DNA of 64,000 nucleotides from Dermatemys mawii (taxonomy: Eukaryota; Chordata; Testudines; Dermatemydidae), in assembly GCA_007922305.1 (NCBI GenBank), contig ML677348.1, positions 19,531,327 through 19,595,326 of the forward strand, given 5' to 3'. Numbering within the stretch: position 1 is the first letter of the stretch; every line of letters starts with the position of its first letter. A program made the translations under genes and the position numbers. The notes under the pieces were generated by a model. It was not told the origin of the DNA, did no database searches, and saw nothing but the letters and a program-made list of their open reading frames with translations. Shown piece by piece: positions 1-23,900 of this stretch.

Positions 1-1010
1 CTGTTATTTACTACTCTTTATTGTGGAAATTGACCATTTATACCTACCTCTGTTTTGTATCTTTTAACCAGTTACTGATCCATGAGAGGACCTTCCCTCT
101 TATCCCATGACTGCCATTTTTGCTGAGGGACTTTGTCCAAGGCTTTCTAACAGTCCAAGTACACTATATCCATTGGATCACCCTTGTATACAGGCTTGTT
201 GACCCCCTCAAAGAAGTCTAATAGATTGGTGAGGCGTAACTTCCCTTTACAAAAGCAGTGTTGACTCTTCCCCAAGAAATGGTGTTCATCTCTGTGTCTG
301 ATAATTCTGTTCTTTACTATAGTTTCAACCAGTTTTTCTCATACTGAAATTAGGCTTCCTGGCCTGTAATTGCCAGGATCACCTCTGAAAAGTCTTTTTT
401 TAAAACTTGGTGTTATGTTAGCTATTCTCTAGTCATCTGGTACAGTAGCTGATTTTAAAGGATAGGTTACATACCACAGTTATTCTGCAATTTCATATTT
501 GAATTCCTTCAGAACTCTTGAGTGAATACCATTTGGTCCTTGTGGCTTATTATTGTTTGTTTCAAAACCCCTTCTAGTGACACCTCAGTCTGGGACAGTT
601 CCTCAGATCTGTCCCCTAAAAAGAACATTTCAGGTGTGGGAATCTCCCTTTCATCCTTTGAAATAGACGGATGCAAAGAATTTATTTGGCTTCTCCTCAA
701 TGGTCTTGTCTTCCTTCAATACTACTTTAGTACCTTGATCATCCAGTGGCTTCCCTGATCGTTTGGCAGACTTCTTGCTTCTGATGTACTTATTATATAG
801 TTTTTGTCTGTTAGTTGCTCTTCAAATTCTCTTTTGGCCTGCCTAATTGTACTTTTAAACTTACTTTGCCAGACTTCATGCTCTTTTCTCTTTTTTTCCT
901 CAGTTGGATTTGACTTCCAATTTTTAAGGTGCCTTTTTGTCTCTAACACATATTTTATTGTTAGTTACCATGGTGGCAATTTTTGGTCCTCTTATTATTT
1001 TTTTGGTTTC
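1..1010 (-). mobile_element. CR1/L3-type LINE fragment, degenerate reverse transcriptase region
   Basis: Read on the minus strand, bases 390-120 give reverse-transcriptase-like text: a GDPGNY-like motif near 380, then LRLTNLLDFFEGVNK near 240 and GDPMDIVYLD near 170. These are typical of CR1 ORF2. The upstream part (950-500) gives lysine-rich, charged text consistent with the region before the RT. In-frame stops and shifts show it is dead. It lies left of the first visible RCBTB1 exon, so it is probably intronic. The element continues beyond base 1. Confidence 0.75.
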
Positions 1011-1601
1011 ACTTTGCTTCGGATACCCCGGTCCCAGAGCATAGCATCACCAACTGACGGATGGGGCTGTGAGGATCTGAAGTCTTTCCAAGGTGTTAGT
1101 TTTCCTGAGAGACCTGTGGATGATTGGGTTGCACTGTACCTGTGGTGTTCTGATGTGTCCACCATAATGAAAACCAGGAGTAAAGTAACAAGTTCAGAAC
1201 AGTAAAGTAATGGACTACTCTGCTGTTGGACATACCTTAAGTTGATCCATTGATCAAGAGAATTGCTTTACAGTTCTGTCCACTGAAAAATTAGACCAGC
1301 ACAGTACGACTTGCATGAGTTTTTAGTATTGTGTGTCTTCTGGGAAACTAGACCAGTACAGTAAAGGCAGGCATCTTTTAAAAAGCCAGCTTTATTTTAA
1401 AACCTGGAGAATAGAGGATAGTGAAGAATTAATATAATATGCCTTTATCTTCATTCCCCTTCTCCTTTTTAGGTTTGTGAAGATTTGACATTGTCTCAAG
1501 GGACTTTCTCCACAGATTTCTATTGTCTGTGGTTACAACTTATATTTTCTGTATGCCTATAAACAGAACAGGGAGCTTAATCTTTCCTTTTCTTAAATTA
1601 G
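1011..1601. other. Probable RCBTB1 intron sequence, nothing recognised
   Basis: Unique-looking sequence between the CR1 relic and the first visible exon. I found no exon-like open stretch matching the preceding RCC1 repeat, so the upstream RCBTB1 exons should lie outside the window. Confidence 0.5.
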
Positions 1602-14760
<13,159 letters not shown>

Positions 14761-15715
14761 AACACATGGCTGAAGGTTGGAGGACGTAGGGTTGTACCAG
14801 TCACAGTTGGTTTGCTGTATTCATGTGTAAACAGGCTTGTGTAACCCTGCAGGTGGTGAAAAACAAAACAAGCCTATTTGATTGCATTATTTGGGGTTAT
14901 AAAACTCTCTACAGAAACCCCAGCAAATGTGTTCTGTATCCATGCTTTTTAAAAAGCATGAACTGTTGCAAGAGATGCAAGTCAGAAGGTTAACATAAAC
15001 TCACATTTGGAGAGCTGGAAATCTTCACGTTGCTGTTTTTGAGTTTACTGTACTTTTGAGGTGGGAAAAATTGAAGCAGGAGGATGATTTTGAGCGATGA
15101 GAGGGTTAATCATTTGGTGCCAAGAATTGGGATTTCTTAACTTGATCTGTTGAGACCTCCAGGGAATTGCAGCATAGGCTGAACTGAGCCATTGAAACAT
15201 TTCATGGAAATGTTAGCTCTGTAGAATTACCCTGAAGGAACAAACAGGACTGATTTCTTTGTGTTGTGGTTGCATGATTATGAGTTTGTAACAATTTTGC
15301 TATGTATAAATAATCAAATGTATTCAAGGCTTAGAAGAAACTGCAGAAAAGATAATGTCACTATAAAATGTGCTCAGAGAAAATTCACTAATTGAGTTGG
15401 AGTTCAAGCTGCCTGTCAGGGATACCTTAACATGCAAATGACAACATATAACTTAGATGTTCAAACATTATTTATAATAGTCCTTGAAAGACATATTGCC
15501 CTGTTTTGAGGGTCAAGTCAAGTTAATTAGGCTATTCTAAATAAAGAGGAGAGAAAATTGTTGGAAATTTATTTTGCGTTGTATGAAAGCTTTAAAATTA
15601 CATGTAATAAAATTACATTTTTCAAATTGTCCACTGTAAACTCTTCTGCCTTGAAGGAAATGTCGTATTATTTATTGTATCTACCACAGAATAAAGTTAC
15701 AAATAGTGTGGCAAG
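14761..15715 (+). other. RCBTB1: RCBTB1 3' UTR with two polyadenylation signals
   Basis: Sequence after the TGA has AATAAA at 15606-15611 and again at 15690-15695. The end is inferred as 10-25 bases past the second signal. A shorter UTR ending near 15630 is possible. Confidence 0.65.
15690..15695 (+). terminator. Polyadenylation signal AATAAA
   Basis: Canonical hexamer about 930 bases after the RCBTB1 stop, followed by a GT-rich stretch (agtgtggcaagtgtgt). Confidence 0.55.
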
Positions 15716-15861
15716 TGTGTATTGACAGAATCCAGTTCAGATCTACATGCCAAACAAGCGCTGTTGTACCTGCAATCTGTACTTCAGGAGATACATGGAT
15801 AAACTCTTTTCTATTTACTTGGCCTCCATCAATGTAATATCTGTCTCAAATGTCAGTGAAT

Positions 15862-16400
15862 GGGTTCAGAGTAGCAGCCATATTAGTCTGTATCCACAAA
15901 AAGAACAGGAGTGCTTGTGGCACCTTAGAGACTAACGCATTTATTTAAATGTAAGCTTTCGTAGGCTACAGCACACTTCATCAGATGCATAGAAATGGAA
16001 CATACAGTAGGAAGATTATTATATCTAATATATATACATACACACCATGAAAAGATGGAAGTTGCCATACCAATTCTAAGAGGCTATTTAATTAAGATGA
16101 GCTCTTATCACCAGGATTAAAAAAAAAAACATTTTTAGTGATAATCAAAATAGCCCATATTGGACATTTGACAAGAAGGTGTGAGGATACTTAACATGGG
16201 GAAGTAGATTCAATCTGTAATGATCCAGCCATTCCCAGTCTCTGTTCAAGTCTAACTTAATGGTAACCAATTTGCAAATTAATTCTAGTTCAGCAGCTTC
16301 TCGTTGGGATCTGTTTTTGAAGTTTTTCTGTTGTAAAATTATCACCTTCAAGTCTGTTACTGAGTGACTAGAGAGGATGAATTTATCATGACACACCTAT
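15862..16400 (-). mobile_element. Turtle-type retroposon with conserved 3' end
   Basis: On the minus strand the element ends in AGACTAATATGGCTGCTACT-like text, preceded by a CACTTCATC...GAAAGCTTAC stretch. The same 3' end recurs at 24720-24870, 39955-40045 and inside 35074-35208. This copy is the longest and reaches a further 400 bases upstream. There, 16396-16145 is an open 83-residue minus-strand frame with ILQQKNFKNRSQREAAELE. I recall similar text in many turtle sequences but cannot name the family. Confidence 0.7.
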
Positions 16401-16426
16401 AAGGTTGGGGCTTCCCTTATGTGTTT

Positions 16427-16620
16427 GGCAAGTGCCTAGCACACAGTAGATGCTACTATAAATATTTAAAAATAGTAGAAGAATATGCCCATTTCTCAGA
16501 AGAACTGAGGCACTGTGACCACCTGCTCATAGTTGCAGAAGAAGAATGTGGCAAAGCAGTGAACTCAAAGGTCTGAAATCTGAGTTTCAGTACTTTAACC
16601 ACAGAACCATTCTTCCTCTC
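16427..16620 (-). repeat. MIR-like SINE relic
   Basis: Contains gcaagtgcctagcacacagt and, further on, catttctcagaagaactgag. The second is the reverse-complement pattern of an old MIR core. Confidence 0.5.
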
Positions 16621-16882
16621 TGATTTATGACAATTATCTTAGATAGTGTTGCAGAGACCAGTACCCTGGTTTTTTATCATTATTCCAAAGAATCTTTGGC
16701 ATGTGATATTTTGCATTGTGGATTCTTCTAAAGTAATGTATTTAACTGCTTCAAAGTATTTACTTTGCAAGCCAAAAGCAAAACAATGTGAATTACAGTA
16801 CTAGAAAATGTTGGTTTGGGAGGGGCAGAGTTGGAAATGAATGGATTTGTCCATTTAACAGGAATGAGAGTTGAAGTTGGAC
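16621..16882. other. Intergenic sequence, nothing recognised
   Basis: Short unique-looking spacer between repeats. Confidence 0.5.
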
Positions 16883-16936
16883 TTAGCCCTGGTCTACACT
16901 ACACAATTAGTTTGGTATAACAGGGTCACTCCATGC

Positions 16937-18007
16937 TAGGGTTACCATATGTCTGGATTCTCCCAGACATGTCCAGCTTTTGGGGCTATAAATAGTGGCT
17001 GGGGGGAATTTGTAAAACTCTCAAAAGGTTTGGGAGTTCCCTTCCCATGCACAGTGTGGCAGGGCTGGATTGAGCTGCTTGCACTGGGGCCTCTGGCAGC
17101 CAGAGCCCTTCCCCTGCTCCCTGGCTCCTCCTCTCCCCTGCAGCCTCAGATCACCAGCCAGGCTGCTCACATTGGGGTCTCCGGCAGCTCTAGAGCTCCT
17201 CCCATCCTCTTCTCCTCCCCCTTCCCTGCAGCCCAGTGCACTGTGCCAGCATCCCCTCTGTGAGGGGCAGGGGCTGGGTTGTGTGCTTTATAAGGGAGTG
17301 CAGCAGCGTGTCTGCGGTAGCGTGCCGGGGGGGAGGGGGTTGGCGAAGGGGCAGGGTGTCTGGAGGGAGCAGTCAAAGGACACGGAGCAGTGGGGGTTGG
17401 ATGGGTCAGAGGTTCTGGTGTGGGCTGTCAGGTATTGGGAGTATTGAGAGGGGTTGGGGCAGTCTGGGGACAGGGAGTGGGGGGGGTTGGATGGTTTGGG
17501 GGGGGTCCTATCAGTGGGCAGGTGTGTGGAGAGGGGTCAGGGGACAGGGCGTGGGGAGGGTTAGATGGGTTGGGAGCTCTGGAGGGCGGGAACCTGTCGG
17601 GGGCAGGAGTATGGAGAGGAGTCAGGGCTGTCAAGGGACAGGGAGCAGGGGGCATTAGATGGGTTGGGAGTTCTGGGGGGGGCAGTCAGGGAACAGAGTG
17701 GTTGGATAGACATGGGAGTCCTGGGGTTCTGTCAGAGCAGGTAGGGTATGGGGTCCTAGAGGAGCAGTTAGGGTGGAAGGGTCTTAGGAGGGGGCAGTTG
17801 GGGACAAGGAGAAGGGAAGCTTGGATATGGGGCAGGATCCTGGGGGGCAGGTAGGGGCAGAGGTCCCTGGAGCGGGTGATCGGGGGCAAGGGGCAGGGGT
17901 GGGGGGTTCTGTGGGAGGCATGAAGTGGGAGGAGGTGGATATGGGGTGCTGCTAGCGCCTCCCCATGGAGTGTCCTGTTTTTTGAAAATTCAAATATGGT
18001 AATCCTA
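16937..18007. mobile_element. Nested TIR element with GC-rich minisatellite core
   Basis: Ends TAGGGTTACCATAT (16937) and ATATGGTAATCCTA (to 18007) are inverted repeats with one mismatch. Flanks CTCCATGC and CTCCACAG share five leading bases, consistent with a decayed target duplication. The interior holds a G-rich array at about 17300-17930. Long open frames here (for example 17390-17854) come from the array and are not genes. Confidence 0.65.
17300..17930 (+). repeat. G-rich minisatellite array
   Basis: Degenerate tandem units built on gttggatgggttgggagttc and gtcaggggacagggagcagg, of roughly 50-60 bases each. A closely similar array lies at about 51240-51640. Confidence 0.7.
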
Positions 18008-18232
18008 CTCCACAGTCCTAAGCAACGTTGTAATACCGAGCTGAGCGCCAGCGTAGACAGTGCTATATTAGAAGGAAGCGCTCACTCACCGACCTAGCTG
18101 CCGCCTCTCATGCAGGTGGAATTACTGAACTGATAGAAGAGCTTTCTCCTGTCAGGTTAAAGTGTCTTCATCAGAAGCACAACAGCACCGCAGCTGTGCT
18201 GCTGTACATTTGTAGTGCAGACCTGCCCTGAG

Positions 18233-18414
18233 ATTCCATTTTATTTAGATCAGTTGTAGCTTTGTCTTAGTTTTATTCCATATAGGACAAATGTGCACCC
18301 TATTAACAATTTCACAAGATCAAACTTGTCAGACACATAGATTAACATAATTTGTTGGAGAAGGGTCAACATGGTTTTTCTAAAGGGAAATCATGCTTTA
18401 CCAATCTTCTGGAA
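18233..18414. other. Intergenic sequence, nothing recognised
   Basis: Short spacer. The stretch gatcaaacttgtcagacaca is repeat-like but I cannot assign it. Confidence 0.4.
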
Positions 18415-18585
18415 CAGGGATCGGCAACCTTAGCACATGGGACAGCAGGATAAGGACCCTTAGTGGGCCCAGCCGGTTTGTTTACCTGCTGGTTCGCCAA
18501 CCACGGCTCCCACTGGCTGCGGTCCGCCGTCCCAGTCCAATGGGATGTACTGCTTCCCACAGCCCACATTGGACTGGAGCGGTTA
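18415..18585. mobile_element. hAT-type nonautonomous fragment (CAGGGATCGGCAACC)
   Basis: Starts cagggatcggcaacct and runs through gccggtttgtttacctgctg and ggctcccactggctgcggtc. I recall these as parts of a palindromic hAT family. The matching right terminus is missing, so it is truncated. Confidence 0.6.
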
Positions 18586-18757
18586 AGAGGTCAGGGCAAG
18601 GCATCCTGTCCCTGTAAACTGAGTTGCTGTTAGGCTGTGGGGAGTGAACACAAGTGAGGAAACCAAGACGACAAGAGCTGGCTGTGGTATGAGTCACACT
18701 GAATAAAATTATCAACATTCTATTTTCCTAAGGAGCCTAGGTTTTCCTGCACGTCAA

Positions 18758-18953
18758 TACAGACGCTCCCCAACTTAAGGAAATCCGAGTTACAGAAATC
18801 TGCGCTTATGGGAAAAAAACACCATAAGGTAAAAATAAGTGGATATTTTTTGGTGTAATCGTCAGAGATACATTTTCACTTTATGCAAAATTCAACTTAC
18901 ACAAGGCGTTCGTTCCTGAACAAAACGCTGGCATAAGTCAGGGAACATCTGTA
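18758..18953. mobile_element. Mariner-like MITE, TA flanks
   Basis: TA|CAGACGCTCCCCAACTTA at the left and TAAGTCAGGGAACATCTG|TA at the right are imperfect 18-base inverted repeats. 196 bases including both TA duplications. No coding capacity. Confidence 0.7.
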
Positions 18954-20049
18954 GCCTTCTCTTCTATCACTTCGGCAATTTTGAAAATACTGCTCAGTAT
19001 CATTATCCAAGTTCTTGCTACTGTGAGTACATCCGTACTGGAGCTGGATGTAGACTTTCTAGCTAGCTCATGCAAATTTAGAGGTGCTAGCTTTGCTCTA
19101 GAGAGCTGCAGCAGAACAGGGAACCTGCTGGAAACAATCCCACCCAGAACCTGGGGTACTTGAGTAATGAGCCTGCCTGCTGCCAGTGCCGCCATGCCTC
19201 CTCTGCTATTTTTTTTTAGCTACTTTGAGCAAAACTAGTGTGCATGTCTGCCCAAGCTGGAAATTACATCCCCCAGCTCCAGTGCTGACAAAACCTCAGA
19301 AGTAGATATGAAAGCCAACCACTGCAACAGGAGAGCAAGACTGACATTTCTAAAGAAACTTAAGGGCATGAGGTGCCCAACCCACCTTTGAAATGTAATG
19401 GGATTTGTGATCCCATTCATTAGGAACCCTAAATTCAAACCTAGCACAAGTAGAATTAGAGCTATGAACATGCACAGGATGTTCTGTACATTTGCTTGAC
19501 ATACTAATATTCTAGCACTTCTCCGTCTAGCAGCTTTTCCACAGAAGGGAGAGGTGAAAGACTTGTTGGAAGATTGGTAACTTGCTTTTGTCCTTGGAAT
19601 TAAAATCTTTAAATATTTACACCTAAATAGACTAAATCTATCAATACCTGAATTTAGGACTCCTGTAGCATATTTTGGCTGACTACAGGCAACAAGTAGA
19701 GCTATGCAATAAACTATTAATTTACACTAATGATAGAGTGCATTATTAACTTCGTAAAATAGTAAGTTAAATGCACTAAAATATACTTAGTTTCTTTAAT
19801 TTAATTTATTTCAGAGTACAGCAGCAAAGGTTCTTTAGTATATTTAAGAATAATAAAATTTGAATATGAATCTCCTATTGTACTGTCTCTTCTGTTAGAG
19901 CTGAGCTATGATGTATGATGAAACCAGGGGTTTTGTGAGAATCAGCAAGGCTGTGGATTACCAGGGAGAACCTACAAGGCTGTTCTGTAAACAGTAGTTT
20001 TTTGGTGCATGAACTGATTTTTGTCACTAGTTTTCTTCAATACACAACT
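18954..20049. other. Intergenic sequence between the two 3' ends
   Basis: Repeat-like at 19010-19260 (GCTAGC-rich, ending gtgcatgtctgcccaagctgg), otherwise unique-looking AT-rich sequence. No gene seen. Confidence 0.55.
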
Positions 20050-20781
20050 TTCTTTACAAAAACATTTTATTGTCAAGTTTTTCATTAACTTTCAATTTTG
20101 TAACTAAATGTTCTGCTCTTCTGTATTCAAACAATTTTAATATAAGACAAAATAACACATGGAAACCATAAATGTTCTTACGGCATTATTTGACTCCCTA
20201 TTTTACATAGAATGATTTTTCAGAGGATGATCACCAGCCATCCTCAGGTGTTTTCAAGCAACTAATGGACACCACCTCTCACCATTGCAGTTAAAACAGA
20301 ACTACTTAAACATTAACACACCATAAACTGAGAAAATGTAATACAAAAACTTCTGCTGCTTCGAACTCAGAAGGCTTCTACAAGTGCAAGTCTTGTTAAA
20401 TTCCTCTTTGGAAAGCCTTAACAATTTTTAATAATGATTTTGCCTGCTATGATAAGCAGACATTGAATCACAGACACATCACGTGATTGGGGGCTGCTGC
20501 AACTGAAGTGATTTTAAAAAGTGGCTTGTGGAGTATTTAAAAAAGCTTGGAGAGAAAGTATTTAAATTTAAGTGTTTATCACTCCATGAGCCACAGTAAA
20601 AATTAAAAAGGAAAAGGACAAATGAAGTTATTGCAAAAGTGAGGTATAAAATATGAGTATAAAACACAATTTTTTTTCTGTGCGCCTCTATCTCTGAAAG
20701 TCACTTTTATACACTGACCAGATACAGTTTCTGTCAGTAGAAAGTCTTTAATATGGAAGTTGATATCAAGAGATGTATTGG
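20050..20781 (-). other. PHF11: PHF11 3' UTR
   Basis: Minus-strand sequence after the PHF11 stop at 20782. An AATAAA on the minus strand at 20071-20066 would end the transcript near 20050, giving a UTR of about 730 bases. This is inferred from the signal only. Confidence 0.6.
20066..20071 (-). terminator. Polyadenylation signal AATAAA for PHF11
   Basis: Plus-strand tttatt reads AATAAA on the minus strand (context GACAATAAAATG), about 710 bases past the stop. Confidence 0.5.
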
Positions 20782-20918
20782 TTATTCAGACACTGAACTA
20801 GATGCACTAGCTATATTTTCCTGGAAAGGAATTACTTCTTTTAAATCTTGCAGTAGCTCAATCTGAGTATCCAGTCTTTTCCGGGTTTCCAGAAGCTCCT
20901 GAAGTTTTTCCTCTGTTC
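20782..20918 (-). CDS. PHF11: PHF11 terminal coding exon (coiled C-terminus)
   Basis: 137 nt; completes Gly, then TEEKLQELLETRKRLDTQIE and LLQDLKEVIPFQENIASASS, ending SVSE and TAA. Acceptor cttattatag. Residues 240-284. LLQDLK and FQEN match the human C-terminus. Confidence 0.93.
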
Positions 20919-23900
20919 CTATAATAAGAAAAAAAACCCACCATTTTTCACAGTAAAGAAGATAAATATATGCACATTCGAATTATTAAAGCCACAGGTA
21001 TCACTCTGCTGCTAGAGTAAGAGTTGTCACTTCACATTAAGCCCCCATACCTTTCTCAAATAAAATTCCTTAGGCTAACTACTATTACTATGCTTGGTCT
21101 CTATTACTATGCTTGGTCTCTGGAATTTTACTTCATTTGAGCAAAATTAGTTTAAGCACTGGAGTTATAAAATTGTGGAAGGGGAGGGGAATACTTTGTG
21201 CATATATTCCATCAGAAATTACTCTATTGTATCTGCAAGTATAGTAACATATTGAGAGACTTAAGCCAAGTTTTAAAACATTGTTTTTTTTAGGTTATGA
21301 ACATTTCAAGTTGCTAACACTGTACATGAGAATAATTGTTCCATTTTTAGGATCCATTTCTTAGGGACTCAATTCCTGAGGCTATACATGCCATCTTTAA
21401 ATATATTAAATGCTTAAAACAGCTTCCTTTAAAACTTGGATTGTTTTGTAGATCTGAGGTTTTAAAAACTTACATGTTTGAGGAAAGTTGGTTCAATAAC
21501 TTTGAATGTTTGTAGTTAGCAAATATATCTGTACCTCACAGTACAACTGATACCTCTATTGTATAAAGTCCACTGCATCATTAAAAATACACCTTTTTTC
21601 AAAGGAACATGTACAAGGTACAATTGCAAATGCAACTTTAAAATGTCTGGAATTTAACTTCATTTTTCACTTGTCACTGCTGTCATGTTATCTTTTGCAG
21701 TTACATTTCCTTGACTTTAAAAGGGAAGCAAATACAGCAATTAAGTCACAGTACACACACATTTATATTGATCTTTAATGGTAATAAATAAGTCAAGACT
21801 GGGTAGTCTTTAAGGAAACCGCTAAAGAAAGAGTCTCTAATGGAAGTGCCCTGCATTAATAATGAACAGAAAAGTTCTTAGGAACATATAAAGTGCCATA
21901 GTTAAGTGTTCACAACCTTAAAGTTACTGACCAGATTTTGTTCAGAACTTGAATTAATTTTTCCCCCATCAAAGAGATCTACAAAAATATACACTTGAAG
22001 TTCCTACCTTCAACCAAGTCACTTATGTCACACACAATAATTACAATTTTCAGAGAGAGGTAGAGTGTTTTCTTATGCTTCCATACCTCAAAAATGGGAA
22101 AGTCATTTAGCTCAGTTGGGGAAAATGCTTACAGTTGCTGGTACAGAATTACTGAATCTGACCAATTAGTTATGGGTAAAGATACCTGGTTAATCTAAAA
22201 ATTATACTACTTTTTTTTTAAAGGCACAAAATGTATATTTATATTCAGTGGCAGCCTAATATATATGACACTTGCAGTTTCCATTTACCTCAATGGGATT
22301 TATAGATACTCAGCCCTTCTACAAATCAGGCCATCAGAGTATTAAAGAGAGACTTGGCTGCTGACCTAGGTCCCAGCTATGACTGAAAAATACTCCCTTC
22401 TGTACAGTCAGCTGTAGCTTGTATATTCTCATGACTTCCATAGCTGTTTCAGAGCACCATGCAGTCAACGCTGAAGGAAAAGCAGGGGAAAGGGCCAAAT
22501 TTTCAAAGAGCAACCTTCATTTGGATGCACATACTCCAGCTCTAATGTCCAAAGCATCTATCATCGTGTTATAAAAACACACTGGTATCAGTGCTCAGAA
22601 AGTTTTCAGGTAGGCATTTGCAAAGTTGTACATGCACGAACAGCGACCGAGCAGAGACTCCTTTGAAAAAAATGGCCCAAAATACACAATCGTGTATTCT
22701 TCCTTCCCCTTGACATGCTGTTTGCAAAACTGGTTGTTTCTGTAAACAGATTAACAAATGCACAGCAGAAGGGGAACATCGTCCTTCCAATACACTTCAG
22801 CCACCCTCTCAACTATCTTCTTCTTAATTGCCCCCATTTTCATTCCTTTCCCTCTGCTTTTTAGACTTCTTTCAAAGCATCTTACTGTTTGCACGACTTC
22901 TGAATAAGTACCATTTAAAGTGGGTGGAGCTCCCTGAACTACCTATTGCAATCAGTGAAGGAGAAGGTGCCTGTTTAACCCGTCAGTCTGAAAGACATGA
23001 GTTCCATCTAAAACAATTGGCTGAGTGGGGGTCTTGGAACCATATAGGAGAAGAAACAATGCATTGGTAAATCCTGTGATATCAGCGCATCATGCAGGAG
23101 ACAGGCAGGGTCCGCTGAGTCAAGAAGTCAAGTGAGGTTCTTGATACTCAAATTGTTAAAACCATAGAAAACCCTCTTGTCCTGCTTCAAATCAGAGAGA
23201 CAAACCGGTGCAATATTACGTTTCTAAGGATAGTGATGCCAATGATTTCGCCTGGGTGTCCATACAACATTAAGAAAGCTTTGATTTTAAACTGATACTA
23301 TACCATAACCATCAGAAGACTAATCTTAATTCTAATAACTACACCTTTGGGAGGGTTACTTTATATAGTAGAACATATATTTACATACCTGAATGAACAT
23401 TTGTGAGTATATTTTCAAACAGGCTACAGTCAAAAAGTGATATTACTGTTTCCTCGTATTCTATGGGTTGAAAAAAAGTTGATTTACTGTTACATGTTAA
23501 CACAGAACTTAAAAATTGCACAAGGTAACTACCAATCTATACCCTACACCAGTTGTTTTAGTTATAAGGCTTCTAAGCTCAGAAAGCTAGGCTTTTTGGA
23601 AAAATACTAATCTCCCTTCTGCCATTTTATAACAAGGAAGAAGTGTCAAATTTTTGCTTCACTAATTTCCTGTGGAAAATAAGATATAAATGGGATTCTC
23701 ATTACATTTTACATAAAGTCTGCACCCTTTTAATAGGGATCCATTTAAATAGGAGCTATTTGTCTGGTAACCAAGTTCATGTACTGTATTTAATACGTTT
23801 TAAAATCTAGTTTATTGCAATGCCTCGGGAACCAGATGCCAGATGACAGAAGTGGCTGGAAGCCAACTGAATTGCTATTTGCAAATCACATGACATGAAA

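Larger units (their letters stand above)
16883..18232. mobile_element. Harbinger-like MITE, interrupted by a nested TIR element
   Basis: Left end TTA then gccctggtctacactac at 16886; right end gtagtgcagacctgccc near 18227 followed by TGA. The ends are inverted repeats and the flanking triplets fit a decayed TWA target of PIF/Harbinger. Remove the insertion at 16937-18007 and the host element is about 275 bp. Confidence 0.6.
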
